Source: Cannabis sativa (Eukaryota; Streptophyta; Magnoliopsida; Rosales; Cannabaceae). Taken from it: a stretch of 64,000 bases of DNA. The position numbers and the translations under genes are program-made. Positions 11,486-24,385 of this stretch are shown piece by piece; position 1 is the first letter of the stretch, and every line of letters starts with the position of its first letter. The stretch covers positions 7,323,280-7,387,279 of the forward strand of contig NC_083605.1 in the NCBI RefSeq assembly GCF_029168945.1, in the 5' to 3' direction. The notes under the pieces were generated by a model that ran no database searches, had not been told where the DNA came from, and saw only the letters and a program-made list of their open reading frames with translations.

Positions 11486-12760
11486 TAATTAATTATATAA
11501 TAAGAAAAAGTTAGTTAAAGTATATACCTATAATTGCAAGCCCAAATACGCTACACACAAAATTATGCCGAACCCTTACAATATAAAGAAATACAACGAA
11601 ATTACAAAATTAATTATTTCATTACTTATAACTAGTTATAAAAAATTGTAACAAGTTACTTAGTTACTAAATTATACATACATATATATAATCAATTATA
11701 TCTCACACTATTATCTCAAAAAAATAAAATTATATCACACACTAATTCAATTTTAAAATTTTTATTTCTAAACTAATGAAATCCCTCCAATGTCATTTTA
11801 TTCACAATAAATATATATTACAAAAAATATATAAAATACAATTACAAAATTTATTTCCATAAAAAAATATACACACACTATATACACACAATACATACAC
11901 ACATTATATACAAATATTCAATAAAATATACAAATACATATATATACTATACATTGAGGTATAAATTATTACCTAATAACCGCAATCCGACGACCACCGT
12001 AAAAAATCCCGGCACTATACACATAAAACACAATAATATTACTAATAAAATAAAAAAACTCAAATAATAATTTAAAAAAACAAAAAATAAAACAATATAC
12101 ATAATACAAAAAGAATAGAAGCAATATTTATACCTTAAACGAGGTTGAGATTCAACAATTTCTCAAGAAAAATGGGTGGCCGGATTTCAAACCCAAACTT
12201 TACTATTTGGGTTCGGATGACACTCAAAGAGGGTAAAAAATCAAAACTTTTTAGGTGTATGTTATTAAGTATCGAAAATGGAGGATTTTTTTAAAAAAAT
12301 GGGCTAAAAAGGTTAAGAAATGGGGGAGATAAGGGTGGGAGAAGGTGGTGGAGGCGAGGGTTTGGCTGAGAAAATGGGCTCTCTGGTTTTTTGCTGGGTT
12401 GGCTGAGTGAAGTGGGGAGGAAGAAGATGATCGAACCCTATATACAAGGGTCGACCCTATGGCGTCGGTTCCTTCATAGGAACCGACGGCATAGGGTACA
12501 CGTGTCGGGCCAGTCCGTGTACCCTATGTCGTCGGTTCCTATGCAGGAACCGACGCCATAGGGTCGTTCAGAAAAAAAAATAATATTTAATTTTGAACCG
12601 CCTCTAAATGGTATAATGCAATTTTATACCTATGGTTTTTATCAAAAAACCGCCTCTAAATGTCAATTTCGAACATAACGGGTATTTTCACACCCTTTAG
12701 CTTCCCTTTTTATAAATGGGGTTGAAAAAACTGTCTCTAAAGGCTAACATTGTAGTAGTG
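11486..12760 (-). mobile_element. CACTA (En/Spm) transposon end fragment
   Basis: The right edge reads, on the minus strand, CACTACTACAATGTTAGCC, the typical plant CACTA terminal inverted repeat. Inside it are subterminal motifs (TTTAGAGGCGGTTTTT-like, twice) and a pair of nested palindromes (12450-12568). Beyond these, on the minus strand, are a TATATAGGG box and a leader-like stretch. No transposase domain is visible and no matching CACTAC end was found to the left, so this is a truncated 5' end. Its left boundary is uncertain and is set at the break in the family-B LTR. Confidence 0.65.
12450..12568. repeat. Nested subterminal palindromes of the CACTA end
   Basis: GGCGTCGGTTCC / GGAACCGACGGC and GTCGTCGGTTCC / GGAACCGACGCC form two hairpins. 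The outer arms (GACCCTATGGCGTCGG and its complement) pair across both. CACTA transposases are known to bind repeated subterminal motifs of this kind. Confidence 0.75.
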
Positions 12761-14200
12761 ACTAGATAATTCTCTAAAATATATCTTCAATCAGCTCAGT
12801 AATTTCTATTTCTGTACCTACAAAATCGTGAGCAGCAAGTGCGACTTTTTTTATATAGAAAAAGAAAGTCTTGCTTCAATTTTCTTCACAAGAAATCTGA
12901 TCAAATATATTAAGAATCTCACACGAGATCAGATATACACAACTGGACAGATAGAAAAATGATGAGTTATCAAACTTACCCTTTATGCCTTATTTTTCAT
13001 AAATTGAAAAGCTAGACATATTTCCTTCCATATATAAATCAATTAATACAAAAATGTGAAAGTCAAATATACAAACTATTGAAACCAAATAAATAACTCA
13101 GCCGAAATTAATAAATAAATTATAAAATATTTTTGTCAAATTAAAGATGTCAAAAATATAATTAATATATATAAAAATGTATATATAATAAGTGTACTTT
13201 TTTATTTCTTTTTTTTTAACACTTTTTTACTCTCTTACAAAATTTTATTTTATTACTTTTTTTAAAAAATACAAACACTTATTATATTTTTTTCTCTCTT
13301 TTATATTTTATTACTATTCACACTCAAAATATTCTATACTATTTTTCTTTAATTAATCACATCTTATAAAAAAAATCTCAATTAATTTTTTATAACCTTT
13401 ACTAAAATATGATTATTTTACTTTCACATTTTTTCTCATATTTTTTAACACTCTTTCTCTATCTTAAAAAATGATTAAGAGCACTCCTATATCTTTCTCT
13501 CTTTTACATGACTAATAAAAGTAGTAATTTTTTTTTGGATATTTTGTAGTTTATTCGGAGTTGATCTATGAATGATTTACATATTTTAACAAGGATATGA
13601 TGTCTTGTTATTTTTCTATTGAATTATATATGCTGTGTTTTTGTTATTCTAGAGTTGTTTTTATGTTGTTGTTTAGATGTTTTATAGTTATTTTTCTGTT
13701 ATTTTTATTTGTTTTTTTTGTACAGTTGTTGTTTAGTTTATGTGTATTTTTTATGGTGTATATTTTTAGTTTATTCCACACAATTTTTTTTGTTGTATAT
13801 ATGTGCATTTGTTTTGTTATGTTTAAGTGGTTTTCAAAATATTTTTTTGTTTAGCAGTTATTTTTTATTTATCTTTATTCATGTGTATTTTTTATGGTGT
13901 ATATTTTAGTTTCTTCCTCACAATTTTTTTTCGGTTGTATGTGTGTTGTTTTGTAGTTTAGATATATATATATATTTAGTTTATTTTTTTGACATATTTT
14001 ATTAAAATAGAATGATAAGATTTTTATTTTTTTAATTGACACAATATGCAATAGTAGATATTGACATATTAATTATATAATAAGATTTTATTATTTTTAA
14101 TATTAATGTAATTATTTATTTAATTTTTTAAAAAATAAATTATCATTTTAACTGTTACTAACTCAAAAAGAAAAAGAAAAAAAAGAAAAGTTGAAAGTAT
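12761..14200. other. AT-rich intergenic DNA without a recognised gene
   Basis: Long A- and T-rich tracts. Stretches at 13597-13909 are open but encode only Phe/Leu/Val-rich chance peptides. A diverged direct repeat with a period of about 141 bp is visible (TGTGTATTTTTTATGGTGTA at 13741 and again at 13882). No RNA gene or coding signature was seen. Confidence 0.5.
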
Positions 14201-14695
14201 TGTTAAAATGTGCTACACATTTCTAGAATATTTGTATCTTAGAATATTCTAGTGAAAACTTTAGGAACTTAGCAAAATAAATAAACTAGAAAAGCCTAGA
14301 ATATTTAGAAAACTAGAAGTAACCATTCAAGTAGAATGTAAATCAATTAGAAAAGTTGTAAGTCATATATAAAACTAGAATAATCTAGATGAAATTAAAT
14401 ATAGGGGTAGATAATTAGAAATACCCCATCAAGCTTCCAAATTGTAACCAAGCTTGAGTAGTCAAATCAAGTCTTTTACTACTTACTATCTTGTCTCCTC
14501 TCTTACTACATACGTAAAAATTAAACACATAACTCTTCCTTGTTCCACCAATCATCCAACTTATTAACTTAACTTATCAACATCATCATACTACACTACA
14601 TAATATCCATCCTATACAACCTCCATATATAATAATTTAAATAATTCATATACAAATAACAACTATCTTACTCAATCTCATTTAACATTCCATCA
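14201..14695 (+). repeat. Small solo LTR
   Basis: A 495-bp sequence beginning TGTTAAAATG and ending CATTCCATCA, flanked by identical 5-bp repeats AGTAT (14196-14200 and 14696-14700). TG...CA ends, a 5-bp target duplication, no coding content and no second LTR fit a solo LTR, probably copia-type from its size. The plus orientation is a guess. Confidence 0.6.
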
Positions 14696-14700
14696 AGTAT

Positions 14701-15498
14701 GAATTTGTAATATCAAATTTCATGAAAAAAAAATAATGTAAAAGTATAAAAAGATAAATCAAGTTGTCAAAATTAAGTTAAAAAATCGTAATACAAAAAT
14801 ATATTAAAGAGTTGATATTATTTTGCATATTACAATTAGGTCTTTGTTTTGTTATATTTTGTTACTTTGTGGTTATCTTTGTTATTTTTTTATTGTTTAT
14901 TAAGTTCTTTTAGAGTTGTTTTTTTACTAAAATATAATATTTGTAATTTGAAACTTTAACACTTAAAAATGTTAAAATAATAAAAACAAATAGATATTTT
15001 TGTAAGATTCCCTAAAAATAAAACCAATAAAAATAAGTATAAGCCAAACAAAAGTCCAAAAATTTCATTGTCTTTCTCCTTGTTGTAACTCACTGTTTCT
15101 TTACAACCATAGGAACCTTCTCGATTGGTCGGCAAGGGTTAATTTTAGTGCAACAGGTATAACTGAATAATAATCACACAAACCACCCAAACAAAAATTA
15201 GATATTATAAGCAACCATATTTATAGTTTCACTTTCTATTTTAACATAATAATCAATGCATAAACTATAATAAACTTAATGTTTTTAGAAATACTATACA
15301 CACATGATTACATCAAAATTAATAACAGGGAAACTATTGCACAACAGAGTAAAATCAATTATATATGCACTCAACTGTTTATCTCCAATTTACAGAATTA
15401 CAAATTTTGTCATTACTTGCAAATAATATATAAGCTTGAGAAATATGTGGTAGATGTAACATTTACAACAGCTTATGCATCGGATCAGATGCACTAAA
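14701..15498. other. AT-rich intergenic DNA
   Basis: I see nothing identifiable here. An open stretch at 15279-15497 has no family resemblance. Confidence 0.4.
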
Positions 15499-15782
15499 AT
15501 ATTAGGAGATGGAATGAGAATAGTAATAGGAATAGAATGAAATAAAATTTAAAGTGCATAAAAAAAATTGATAAAAAAATCATTAATTTTTTTTTCTTGT
15601 TACATTGGAATGGTCACTCATTTCTTTTTAAAATGGAATAGCCATTCCACCAAAATGGTGGAAAGAGCATTCCATTGGAATACCATTCCAATACTTTAAA
15701 ATGCAACCAAACAAAGGAATGGAATGAAAATTATTTCCTTTCCATTCCATTCCATTTCATTACCTCCAACCAAACGCCACCT
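15499..15782. mobile_element. MITE-like GGAATGG repeat
   Basis: About 280 bp dominated by GGAATG/CATTCC motifs in both orientations, ending CCAACCAAACGCCACC. The left end (GGAATAGAATGAAAT) is partly complementary to the right end (ATTTCATTACC). An inner palindrome pairs ATTCCACC with GGTGGAA. I could not identify a clean target duplication, so the boundaries are approximate. Confidence 0.45.
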
Positions 15783-15815
15783 AAATCTTATTTTTGGTCT
15801 ATACAAACCCACTGA

Positions 15816-17536
15816 AACTATTTGCCAAGTCAACCCTGTCAATAATTTTCAAAAATTAAAAAGGGGTAAGTTGAAAAATATCCCTTTTATTAATCAATTA
15901 ATCAAATTTGCCTCTAATTTTATATTTATTTGAAACATACCTCTTTTTATATGTATTGTACCCAAAATACCCCGACATAAGAGAGTCACATGGAGAGTAT
16001 CTTGAAGTGACAAGGGCAAAATTGGTATAATATTTAAAAAAAAAGGTAAAAATGATAGACTTTAAAAAAGAGGATAAAAATAAAGGAGGACAATATAAAA
16101 ATGGTATAGATCGTAATTTTCTCAATTAAAAACTCACAATTAACAATCAATATGAAATTTCTTAGCTTCTAACAATTATTAAACAATCAGTATCCATGAC
16201 TACAAGAACTTCTAGTTTGAATATATTATCTCCAACCTTGCATCTCAACAATCAAAGTTCATTTCTCACAATCATAACCTAAATTTCAAAAAAAAAAACA
16301 AAAAAAAAAAGAAAAAAGCTAGAAAAAGTTTGATTTTTCAAAATTAAACAATTTTTAAAACCCAAATTAAAGAGAATCATCAAAAAATATATTACACTAA
16401 AGCAAGTTACAAAACAAGATAGATAAAATATAATAGAACCTTAATTCATTTTATTCAACTTGAGACATTTTGAAACGGAGATAAATCCAGTATTACATTA
16501 AAAAAAAAAGTCGGAAATGGGATAGCATCGGTAATAGACATGAAATTGTAAATGTATCTTTCTTGCAAAAAGAAAAAATTAGAAGATAAAAGAGATAGAG
16601 AGATGATATTTGTAAGAGTGGGAGGGATTTTAGTAGTGGCGCCAATCAATCAAACGTAGAAATGGAGAGAGGACTGACATTTGGTGGGGGTTTCGTTTCG
16701 AGAGAAGAAGGGAGGGTCGATGAGAAGTTTGGGTCACCGAGAGAGGAGATGGGAGCAGGACCAATTTTGGTGGGGGCTTTATCGAGAGAGATACAAGAGA
16801 GGAGAGAGGGCCGACGAGAAGGTGGGTCACTGAGAGAGAAGAGAGGGAGCTAGTCTGGGTTGAGAGAAGGAGAGAGAGGAGAGCTAGAGGGTGAGGCACG
16901 AATGGGGGGAAGATGAATGGTATTAACTTGCTAGTTTTAGGTTTGTTATTTTTTGGGTCCTAAGTTCGTTAGCTCCTAACGAACTTCCCTCTTTTCTGGG
17001 TTTATTTTGTTGGACCTACTGTGTATAAAAGGGGCTTTTCCCTTTACTCATCAGTAATCATTTTTATTTTCTTTCTCTTAAAAATAAAGTTTTTTATTTT
17101 CTGTTATGGTACCAGAAGAAACCTAAAGTCTTCCACTCATATGTATACCTTCTTCTCCAATGGCGCGTACTCGGTCTTCAGGATCCTCCTTTTCCAGAGC
17201 TCCTCCTCCGACCGTAGATCGGCCCATTCTCACTGCTGTCGACCTGTCCATAGCTCTGTATGATGCTTTGCCCATTTTTTAAGATTCTGTAATGCCAAAT
17301 TCACTGCTCGCTCCGCCTCTCCAAACATTTATTATCGACAATAATGGCCATGGCATCATTTCAAATTTCTTTAATCGTCCAGGTGTTGGTCTCAATCGTC
17401 CTCGTCAAGATGACCATAAAAGTCCCTACCATCTTAACAATGGAGATCACCCTGGCTATCTCAATGTTCCTAAACCGCTAACAGGCCAAGAAAATTTCCT
17501 TTCTTGAAAAAGAGTTGCTTTGATCTCTATTGCAAC
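15816..17536 (+). repeat. Tandem duplication, unit 1 (1721 bp)
   Basis: Starts AACTATTTGCCAAG and matches, with only scattered differences, the sequence beginning at 17537, so the two units abut head to tail. The unit contains A/T-rich DNA, a purine-rich GAGA segment (about 16600-16910), a short copia LTR-like segment with TATAAAAGGGG (17024-17034) and the start of a decayed copia gag. Open frames in the purine-rich part are low-complexity. Confidence 0.85.
17107..17536 (+). pseudogene. Decayed Ty1/copia gag, N-terminal part (unit 1)
   Basis: After a primer-site-like TGGTACCAGAAG at 17107, an ATG at 17160 opens a frame reading MARTRSSGSSFSRAPPPT, then, after an in-frame TAA at 17280, continues to a segment like the start of copia gag (YLNVPKPLTGQENFLS). 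A TGA at 17505 replaces the Trp codon expected in the family's 'NFxSW' motif. The gag is cut at the unit boundary. Both stop codons recur in unit 2, so the gene was dead before the duplication. Confidence 0.75.
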
Positions 17537-18852
17537 AACTATTTGCCAAGTCAACCCTGTCAATAATTTTCAAAAATTAAAAAGGGGTAAGTTGAAAAAT
17601 ACCTCTTTTATTAATCAATTAATCAAATTTGCCTCTAATTTTATATTTATTTGAAACATACCTCTTTTTATATGTATTGTACCCAAAATACCCCGACATT
17701 AGAGAGTCACATGGAGAGTATCTTGAAGTGAAAGGGGCAAAATTGGTATAATATTTAAAAAAAAAAGGTAAAAATGATAGAATTTAAAAAAGAGGGTAAA
17801 AATAAAAGAGGACAATATAAAAATGGTATAGATCGTAATTTCCTCAATTAAAAACTCACAATTAACAATCAATATGAAATTTCTTAGCTTCTAACAATTA
17901 TTAAACAATCAGTATCCATGACTACAAGAACTTCTAGTTTGAATATATTATCTCCATCCTTGCATCTCAACAATCAAAGTTCATTTCTCACAATCATAAC
18001 CTAAATTTCAAAAAAAAAAAACAAAAAAAAAAAAAGAAAAAAGCTAGAAAAAGTTTGATTTATCAAAATTAAACAATTTTCAAAACCCAAATTAAAGAGA
18101 ATCATCAAAAAATATATTACACTAAAGCAAGGTACAAAACAAGATAGATAAAATATAATAGAACCTTAATTCATTTTATTCAACTTGAGACATTTTGAAA
18201 CTGAGATAAATCCAGTATTACATTAAAAAAAATCAGAAATTGGATAGCATCGGTAATAGACATGAAATTGTAAATGTATCTTTCTTGCAAAAAGAAAAAA
18301 TTAGAAGATAAAAGAGATAGAGAGATGATATTTGTAATAGTGGGAGGGATTTTGGTAGTGGCGCCAATCAATCAAACGTAGAAATGGAGAGAGGACTGAC
18401 ATTTGGTGGGGGTTTCGTTTCGAGAGAAGAAGGGAGGGTCGATGAGAAGTTTGGGTCACCGAGAGAGGAGATGGGAGCAGGACCAATTTTGGTGGGGGTT
18501 TTATCGAGAGAGATACAAGAGAGGAGAGAGGGCCGACGAGAAGGTGGGTCACTGAGAGAGGAGAGAGGGAGCTAGTCTGGGTTGAGAGAAGGAGAGAGAG
18601 GAGAGCTAGAGGGTGAGGCACGAATGGGGGGAAGATGAATGGTATTAACTTGCTAGTTTTAGGTTTGTTATTTTTTGGGTCCTAAGTTCGTTAGCTCCTA
18701 ACGAACTTCCCTCTTTTCTGGGTTTATTTTGTTGGACCTACTGTGTATAAAAGGGGCTTTTCCCTTTACTCATCAGTAATCATTTTTATTTTCTTTCTCT
18801 TAAAAATAAAGTTTTTTATTTTTTGTTATGGTACCAGAAGAAACCTAAAGTC
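17537..18852 (+). repeat. Tandem duplication, unit 2, part 1
   Basis: Repeats 15816-17131 at high identity with small indels in the A-runs. It is interrupted after AAGTC (18848-18852) by a family-B solo LTR and resumes at 20743. Unit 1 has the uninterrupted AAAGTCTTCCACTC at this point. Confidence 0.85.
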
Positions 18853-20737
18853 TGTTGGAAGTTATTTTACCAGGAACTTAGATCTACTCACAAGTATGTT
18901 GATTTAACAACTTAAATATGAACTTCTAAAACGATATGAAATTAAACACATAAGAGTATTAGAAATCTTACGATTGATTGCAAATGAATATATATGTCTC
19001 CTCCCACTCAGATCTCTAACCCTTGATTCCTTTCTGTAGCAGAGTATAATCAAGATCTGAGTCCGAAAGTCCTTCTTTGTTGTCTCTGAAATCTACACAG
19101 CCTTCCTCACTATGATTGAGGTATTACTTGATGTGTGTGGGCACTACTCTAGCACTCATACATTTCGAAACAGTGAAGGAATAGAGAGAGAGAGAGGGTG
19201 GCGGCTCAGAGAGAATTTTCTGAGAGAAAATTCTTTCAGAATAATGCTGTGAAAAGGTTGTACAGATGTCTGTAACTCTGAAGCCTTTGCCTTCTATTTA
19301 TAGAAGACCACCAAGGGCTATAATTGACATTTTGAATTGAAAAAATCAAAGGGAAAAGGAAGCTAAGTGGCCGGCCTAGGCAATGTGGAAACAAGGCTTG
19401 CCACTTTTCCAACTTTCCTTTTCCTACACTTGATAGTTTCCTTTTTGTGAAAAATTGCCAATTCCATTGTTCAACCATATTAATGATAAATCTAATTATT
19501 TAATAATTAAAAATAATTATCAAATAATATATTATCATTTACTTTATTAATAATGAAACTAATTAAAGTTTCCTAATTAATAAATATGCCCTTCAAAATC
19601 TCTATTTACTGTTTTGCCCTTAATAAGTGCTAAATTCTCAAACTGACAAGTCCATCTTGAGAATTTTTAATTGATTAATTAAAATCAATTAAATGAGTCT
19701 TACAAGTAATATCATCTCAACTAGTGAGGGGACCATGGGTCTATATATCCGAGCTTCCAATAAGCAGATCTAGAATTTACCACTTAAATTCACTAACTTA
19801 TTAATTCTTCGTTGAATCCACACATAGAACTCAGAATTGCACTCTCAGTATATAGAATGCTCTATATGTTCCACCATATAGACACATTATTAGTTATCCA
19901 TTGTTATAATCCTAATGTGATCAATGATCCTCTATATGGATGATCTACACTGTAAAGGGACTTAAATTACTATAACACCCTACAATGTATTTTATCCTTA
20001 AAACACTTAACCCTGTATAAATGATATTTCAACTAAATGAAATGAGTACTCAATCATTTATCTCGTTTGGTTAAGCTCGAAGGAAATCACCCTTTGCTTA
20101 CTATTCGCTAGATAGAAGCTATAGATTCCATATTTATGTTAGCGCTTCCACTCAATCGCACTACCGTGTTCCCAAAATGTATGTATTGCCCAGACTAAAG
20201 ATTTAGGCTTAACTAACAAATCAAAGAACACGAATAATACTCTTGAAATTAAGCCTAACCATATCAGGATTTAGATCATGTGATCTAGGATCAACTTATG
20301 ATATTGAATTGAATAGATGTTTACGGTAAGTTTCAAAATCTAATTCAAAGTTCAATATCGGTCCATTCCAATGCATACTCCATGCATCCAACCTGAGCTT
20401 TACTTTAACCTATGTTCTGGAAAGAACATAACATTTCTCCGAATGTAAGTAAACTCTGTTGTAGATTGTCATATCAGTGAAACCCAGTGTTCTGATAAAT
20501 CTAGCAATACTTTATTCACATAGTCATGTTTATTTTCCACTGTGTTGACAACACAATAAACATGTTCAAGTATGTGAAAGGGGTTTGGATGAATTTATAA
20601 ATCAAATAGACAAGCAATTGATTAAGTGAACCAAAACATACACAAGTGAATGAAAAATTACTTCTATTACTTTATTGATATAGAATAATCTGGATTACAT
20701 TGAAACAGAGTTTTATTTAGGGCAAAAAAACCCAACA
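18853..20737 (-). repeat. Family-B solo LTR, copy B2
   Basis: 1885 bp with ends TGTTGG...CCCAACA and 5-bp target repeats AAGTC (18848-18852 and 20738-20742); unit 1 supplies the empty site. By homology to copy B1, with its PBS, it points to the minus strand. The minus-strand TATA box is at 19294-19303. No internal region or second LTR is present, so it fits unequal recombination between two LTRs. Confidence 0.9.
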
Positions 20738-21147
20738 AAGTCTTCCACTCATATATATACCTTCTTCTCCAATGGCGCGTACTCGGTCTTCAGGATCCTC
20801 CTTTTCCAGAGCTCCTCCTCCGACCGTAGATCGGCCCATTCTCACTGCTGTCGACCTGTCGATAGCTCTGTATGATGCTTTGCCCATTTTTTAAGATTCT
20901 ATAATGCCAAATTCACTGCTCGCTCCGCCTCTGCAAACATTTATTATCGACAATAATGGCCATGGCATCATTTCAAATTTCTTTAATCGTCCAGGTGTTG
21001 GTCTCAATCGTCCTCGTCAAGATGACCATAAAAGTCCCTACCATCTTAACAGTGGAGATCACCCTGGCTATCTCAATGTTCCTAAACCCCTAACAGGCCA
21101 AGAAAATTTCCTTTCTTGAAAAAGAGTTGCTTTGATCTCTATTGCAA
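20738..21147 (+). repeat. Tandem duplication, unit 2, part 2
   Basis: Matches 17127-17536 of unit 1. Beyond 21147 (after TCTATTGCAAC) the original sequence continues into more gag, so unit 2 lies in the ancestral context and unit 1 is the truncated duplicate. Confidence 0.8.
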
Positions 21148-21739
21148 CCAAGAACAAAATAAGATTCATTGATGACACTCTCCCTCTCCCTCCTGCTCAT
21201 GATCCCACCCTCAATTCTTGGCTCACCTGCAACAACATGGTTATGGCTTGGATTCGTAATCAATTTCTCCTGAAATTACAGCTAGTATAATGCTCCAAGA
21301 CAAGGCTATTGACATGTGGAATGGACTTCACGATCGCTTCAACCTCCCTCTCCAACCTCAAACAAGGTGATTCTAACATCACTTCTTACTTCACTCATCT
21401 CAAAGTAATTTGGGATGAGCTCCGAGAATTCTAATCTTTTACTCGCTGTACTTGCAGTTGCACTTGTGGTGCCATGAAGAAAATCCAAGACTGCTACAAT
21501 CGAGATCAAATTTTACAATTCCTCATGGGTCTCAACGAGTCCTATGCTCAGGTTTGGGCCCAAATACTTCTTCATCACCCTATTCCCTCTTGTCTACTAT
21601 TTTTTCAATGATTTTTCAGGAGGAGAGACAACGTGGCCATGGTTTTAATCCCATCATTGTTGCAGCTTCAAAGCCCTCTAGTCCACCTTCCAAGAAGGCA
21701 AGACTAACTTGCTTCAACTGCCACAAACCAGGGCACTGA
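20772..21739 (+). pseudogene. Decayed Ty1/copia gag, longer copy (unit 2 and beyond)
   Basis: Same N-terminus and same two nonsense codons as unit 1, then further gag: KNKIRFIDDTLPLPPAHDP...SWLTCNNMVMAWI, typical of the UBN2/gag domain of plant copia elements. At least two frameshifts follow near 21260-21440. The last part reads YNRDQILQFLMGLNESYAQV and ends in a partial zinc knuckle, CFNCHKPGH. The knuckle is cut at 21739 by the LTR starting at 21740. No pol remains. Confidence 0.8.
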
Positions 21740-22273
21740 TGTAATGACCGAATAGTTAAATCATGGGAATTAGCAGACAATTAAGAGGTTTACTTATTAT
21801 TATGTGATTTTGTGCCTCTTAGTAGAAATTAGAGCTTATTGTCAAAAAACAGGCCTGAGGAAAATATTTTTTCAATTACGGAGATATATTTGAATCCTAG
21901 ATGCATTATATATGCTATATGTGAATTTTTATGAATTTTATGTTTTATGTCCGATAATAGTGGAATGCGACGTATGACCTATATAGTCACTTAGATATGG
22001 TTTAGTATTTTATAAATAGCATGGCATTTTAGATAGACATTCGATATGTAAGGATTATTCAGGATTATAAGTTTGACGAAAATGCTATTTGGTGGCAAGG
22101 TTACTTGTTGGTAGAGCAAGGGGTAAATTATTAATTTAACCTTAGATTTTTTTTAGTGGCTAGTGGATTATTAGTGAAATCCTAAGTTTAATTAGGTTAT
22201 TCTACAAGCTGAAATAAAATAAAAGTTTATTTCTTTAACTTATCCTTCATTCATTTCTTAATCAAATAAATTA

Positions 22274-22402
<129 letters not shown>

Positions 22403-22539
22403 GTCGGTCACCAAGAACACCAAAGAACCAACCATTTTCTTCCTCATTTCTAGCCAATTCTTGGAAGATTGAGCTGCTGAAGCTTAAGTAAGGAGTGAGG
22501 TAAGCTTCCCTCTTCTTTGTTCCTTTGAATTCTTATCTC

Positions 22540-24385
22540 TGTTGGAATTATTTTACTAGGATCTAGATTTACTACCATGTATGTTGTTTAACATCCTAAA
22601 TATGAATTTCTAAAACAATGTAAATAAACACATATAAAGTTTGAGAAACCTTACTGTGGGTGCAGCGGAATTAAATGACTCCTTCCGCTCAGATCTCTAA
22701 CCCTTGTATCCTTTCTGTAGCAGAGTATCACCAAGATCTGAGCCCGAAACTCCTTCCTTGTGTTTGGATTCTTCATAGTCTTACACACTATGATTGAGGA
22801 CCAACTTGATGTGTGTGGGCACTTACTCAATCACTAATGGCTGAATAATATTTGTGAAGAGAGGCTATAGGTTTTGAATTGAAGAGGAAGAGAAGGAAGA
22901 GGTCTCATCAGAAAGCTAGGTTTTTAGCTTTGGAGGCATTAGTTGGATGAAGAGACCATAGCCTTCCTTTTTTTACTATCTTCAATAGGGTTAGGGTTGA
23001 ATTATTAGGAATAAAAAAATGATAAAAATAGGGTAAAAAACCACTTGATGGCCGGCCACTTAATGAGCCCCACACAAGTTTGGGTTTTGTCATTTTTCCC
23101 AACTATTTTACCTATTTTTTCATAAATACCACTTTTTACAATTTCAACCCTATAAATGCCAAAACTATTTATTTAATAATTAAAATAACTATCAAATTAA
23201 ATTATCATTTATAATATTTATTAATTAGACTCCATAAAGTCTCTTAATTAACAAATAAACCCCAAAACACTATTTCTTCACAATCAAGCCATATCTTAGT
23301 GAAAAATTCATAAACTAGACATAGTCTAATTTTAAAATTATAATTGATTAATTAAAATCAATTAACTAAGTCTTACAAGCAGTTTGTCTCAACTAGTATG
23401 GGGACCATGGGCCTATATAACCGAGCTTCCAATAAGCAGATCTAGCATTAACCAAGTAAATTCACTAACTTATTAATTCCTCATTGCATCCACCATAGAA
23501 CTTGGAATTACACTCTTAGTTACATAGAACGCTCTATATGTTCCACGATATAGATACGCTATTAATTATCCATTGTTATAATCTCAATAATCAATGATCC
23601 TCTATAGACGACCTACATTGCATAGGGATAAAATTACCGTTACACTCTTTCAATGTATTTTATCCTTAAAACACTTGGCCACCTATAAATGATATTTTTG
23701 TGAACTAATATAATCACTAAAATGAGATCTCAATCATTTATCTCTATTCAGCCAAGCTCGAATGAAATCATCGTTTCACTTCTAATTACCTATAGAAGCT
23801 ATAGATTCCATATCTATGTTTAGCACTCCCACTCAATTGTACTATCATGTTCCCAAAATGTATGTATCACCCTGACCAAAAAGTAAGCTTAACTAACAAA
23901 TCAAAGAACACGAATAACACTCTTGAGATCGAACTAACCATGTCAAGATTAAGATCATTTGATCTAGGATCAACTAGGTGATATTAAATTGAATAGATAT
24001 TACGGTAAATTTATCATCGGTCTCTTCCAATGTATACTCCATACATCCGATACTAGTAAAGTTTGCCAATGCCCTGGAAAAGACATAACACTTATCCAAG
24101 GTGTAAGTATACGTATCGCTGATTATCATGCCAATCTAAACCCAGTGAACTGACAAATCAGGGAATTAAACTTTTGAACGTATAATCATGATTATATTCC
24201 ATTGTGCTGACAACACTATAATCATGAACAAATACATATGTTCTGGACTTAATAGAATTTATACATTAAATATAATCATGAAATAAATCATGTGAACCAT
24301 GCAACATAAAATGATTTCTGATCTTTATTAATTAGTAAATCTGATTTTATTGAAATGGGTTTTATTTAGGGCACAAAACCCAATA
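22540..24385 (-). repeat. Family-B solo LTR, copy B3
   Basis: 1846 bp, TGTTGG...CCCAATA (terminal CA changed to TA), with flanking repeats ATCTC (22535-22539) and GTCTC (24386-24390), one mismatch. It is the most diverged of the four copies, with many changes and no clear TATA box, so it is probably the oldest. Orientation minus by homology. Confidence 0.85.

Noticed and set aside
13597..13909. Possible small membrane protein (Phe/Leu/Val-rich)
   Set aside because: T-rich DNA always gives hydrophobic codons; no start context, homologue pattern or conserved copy.
16630..16899. Possible Ser/Leu- or Glu/Arg-rich genes on both strands, repeated near 18301-18621
   Set aside because: Low-complexity purine-rich tract, open on both strands because it lacks T-rich stops; part of the duplicated non-coding segment.
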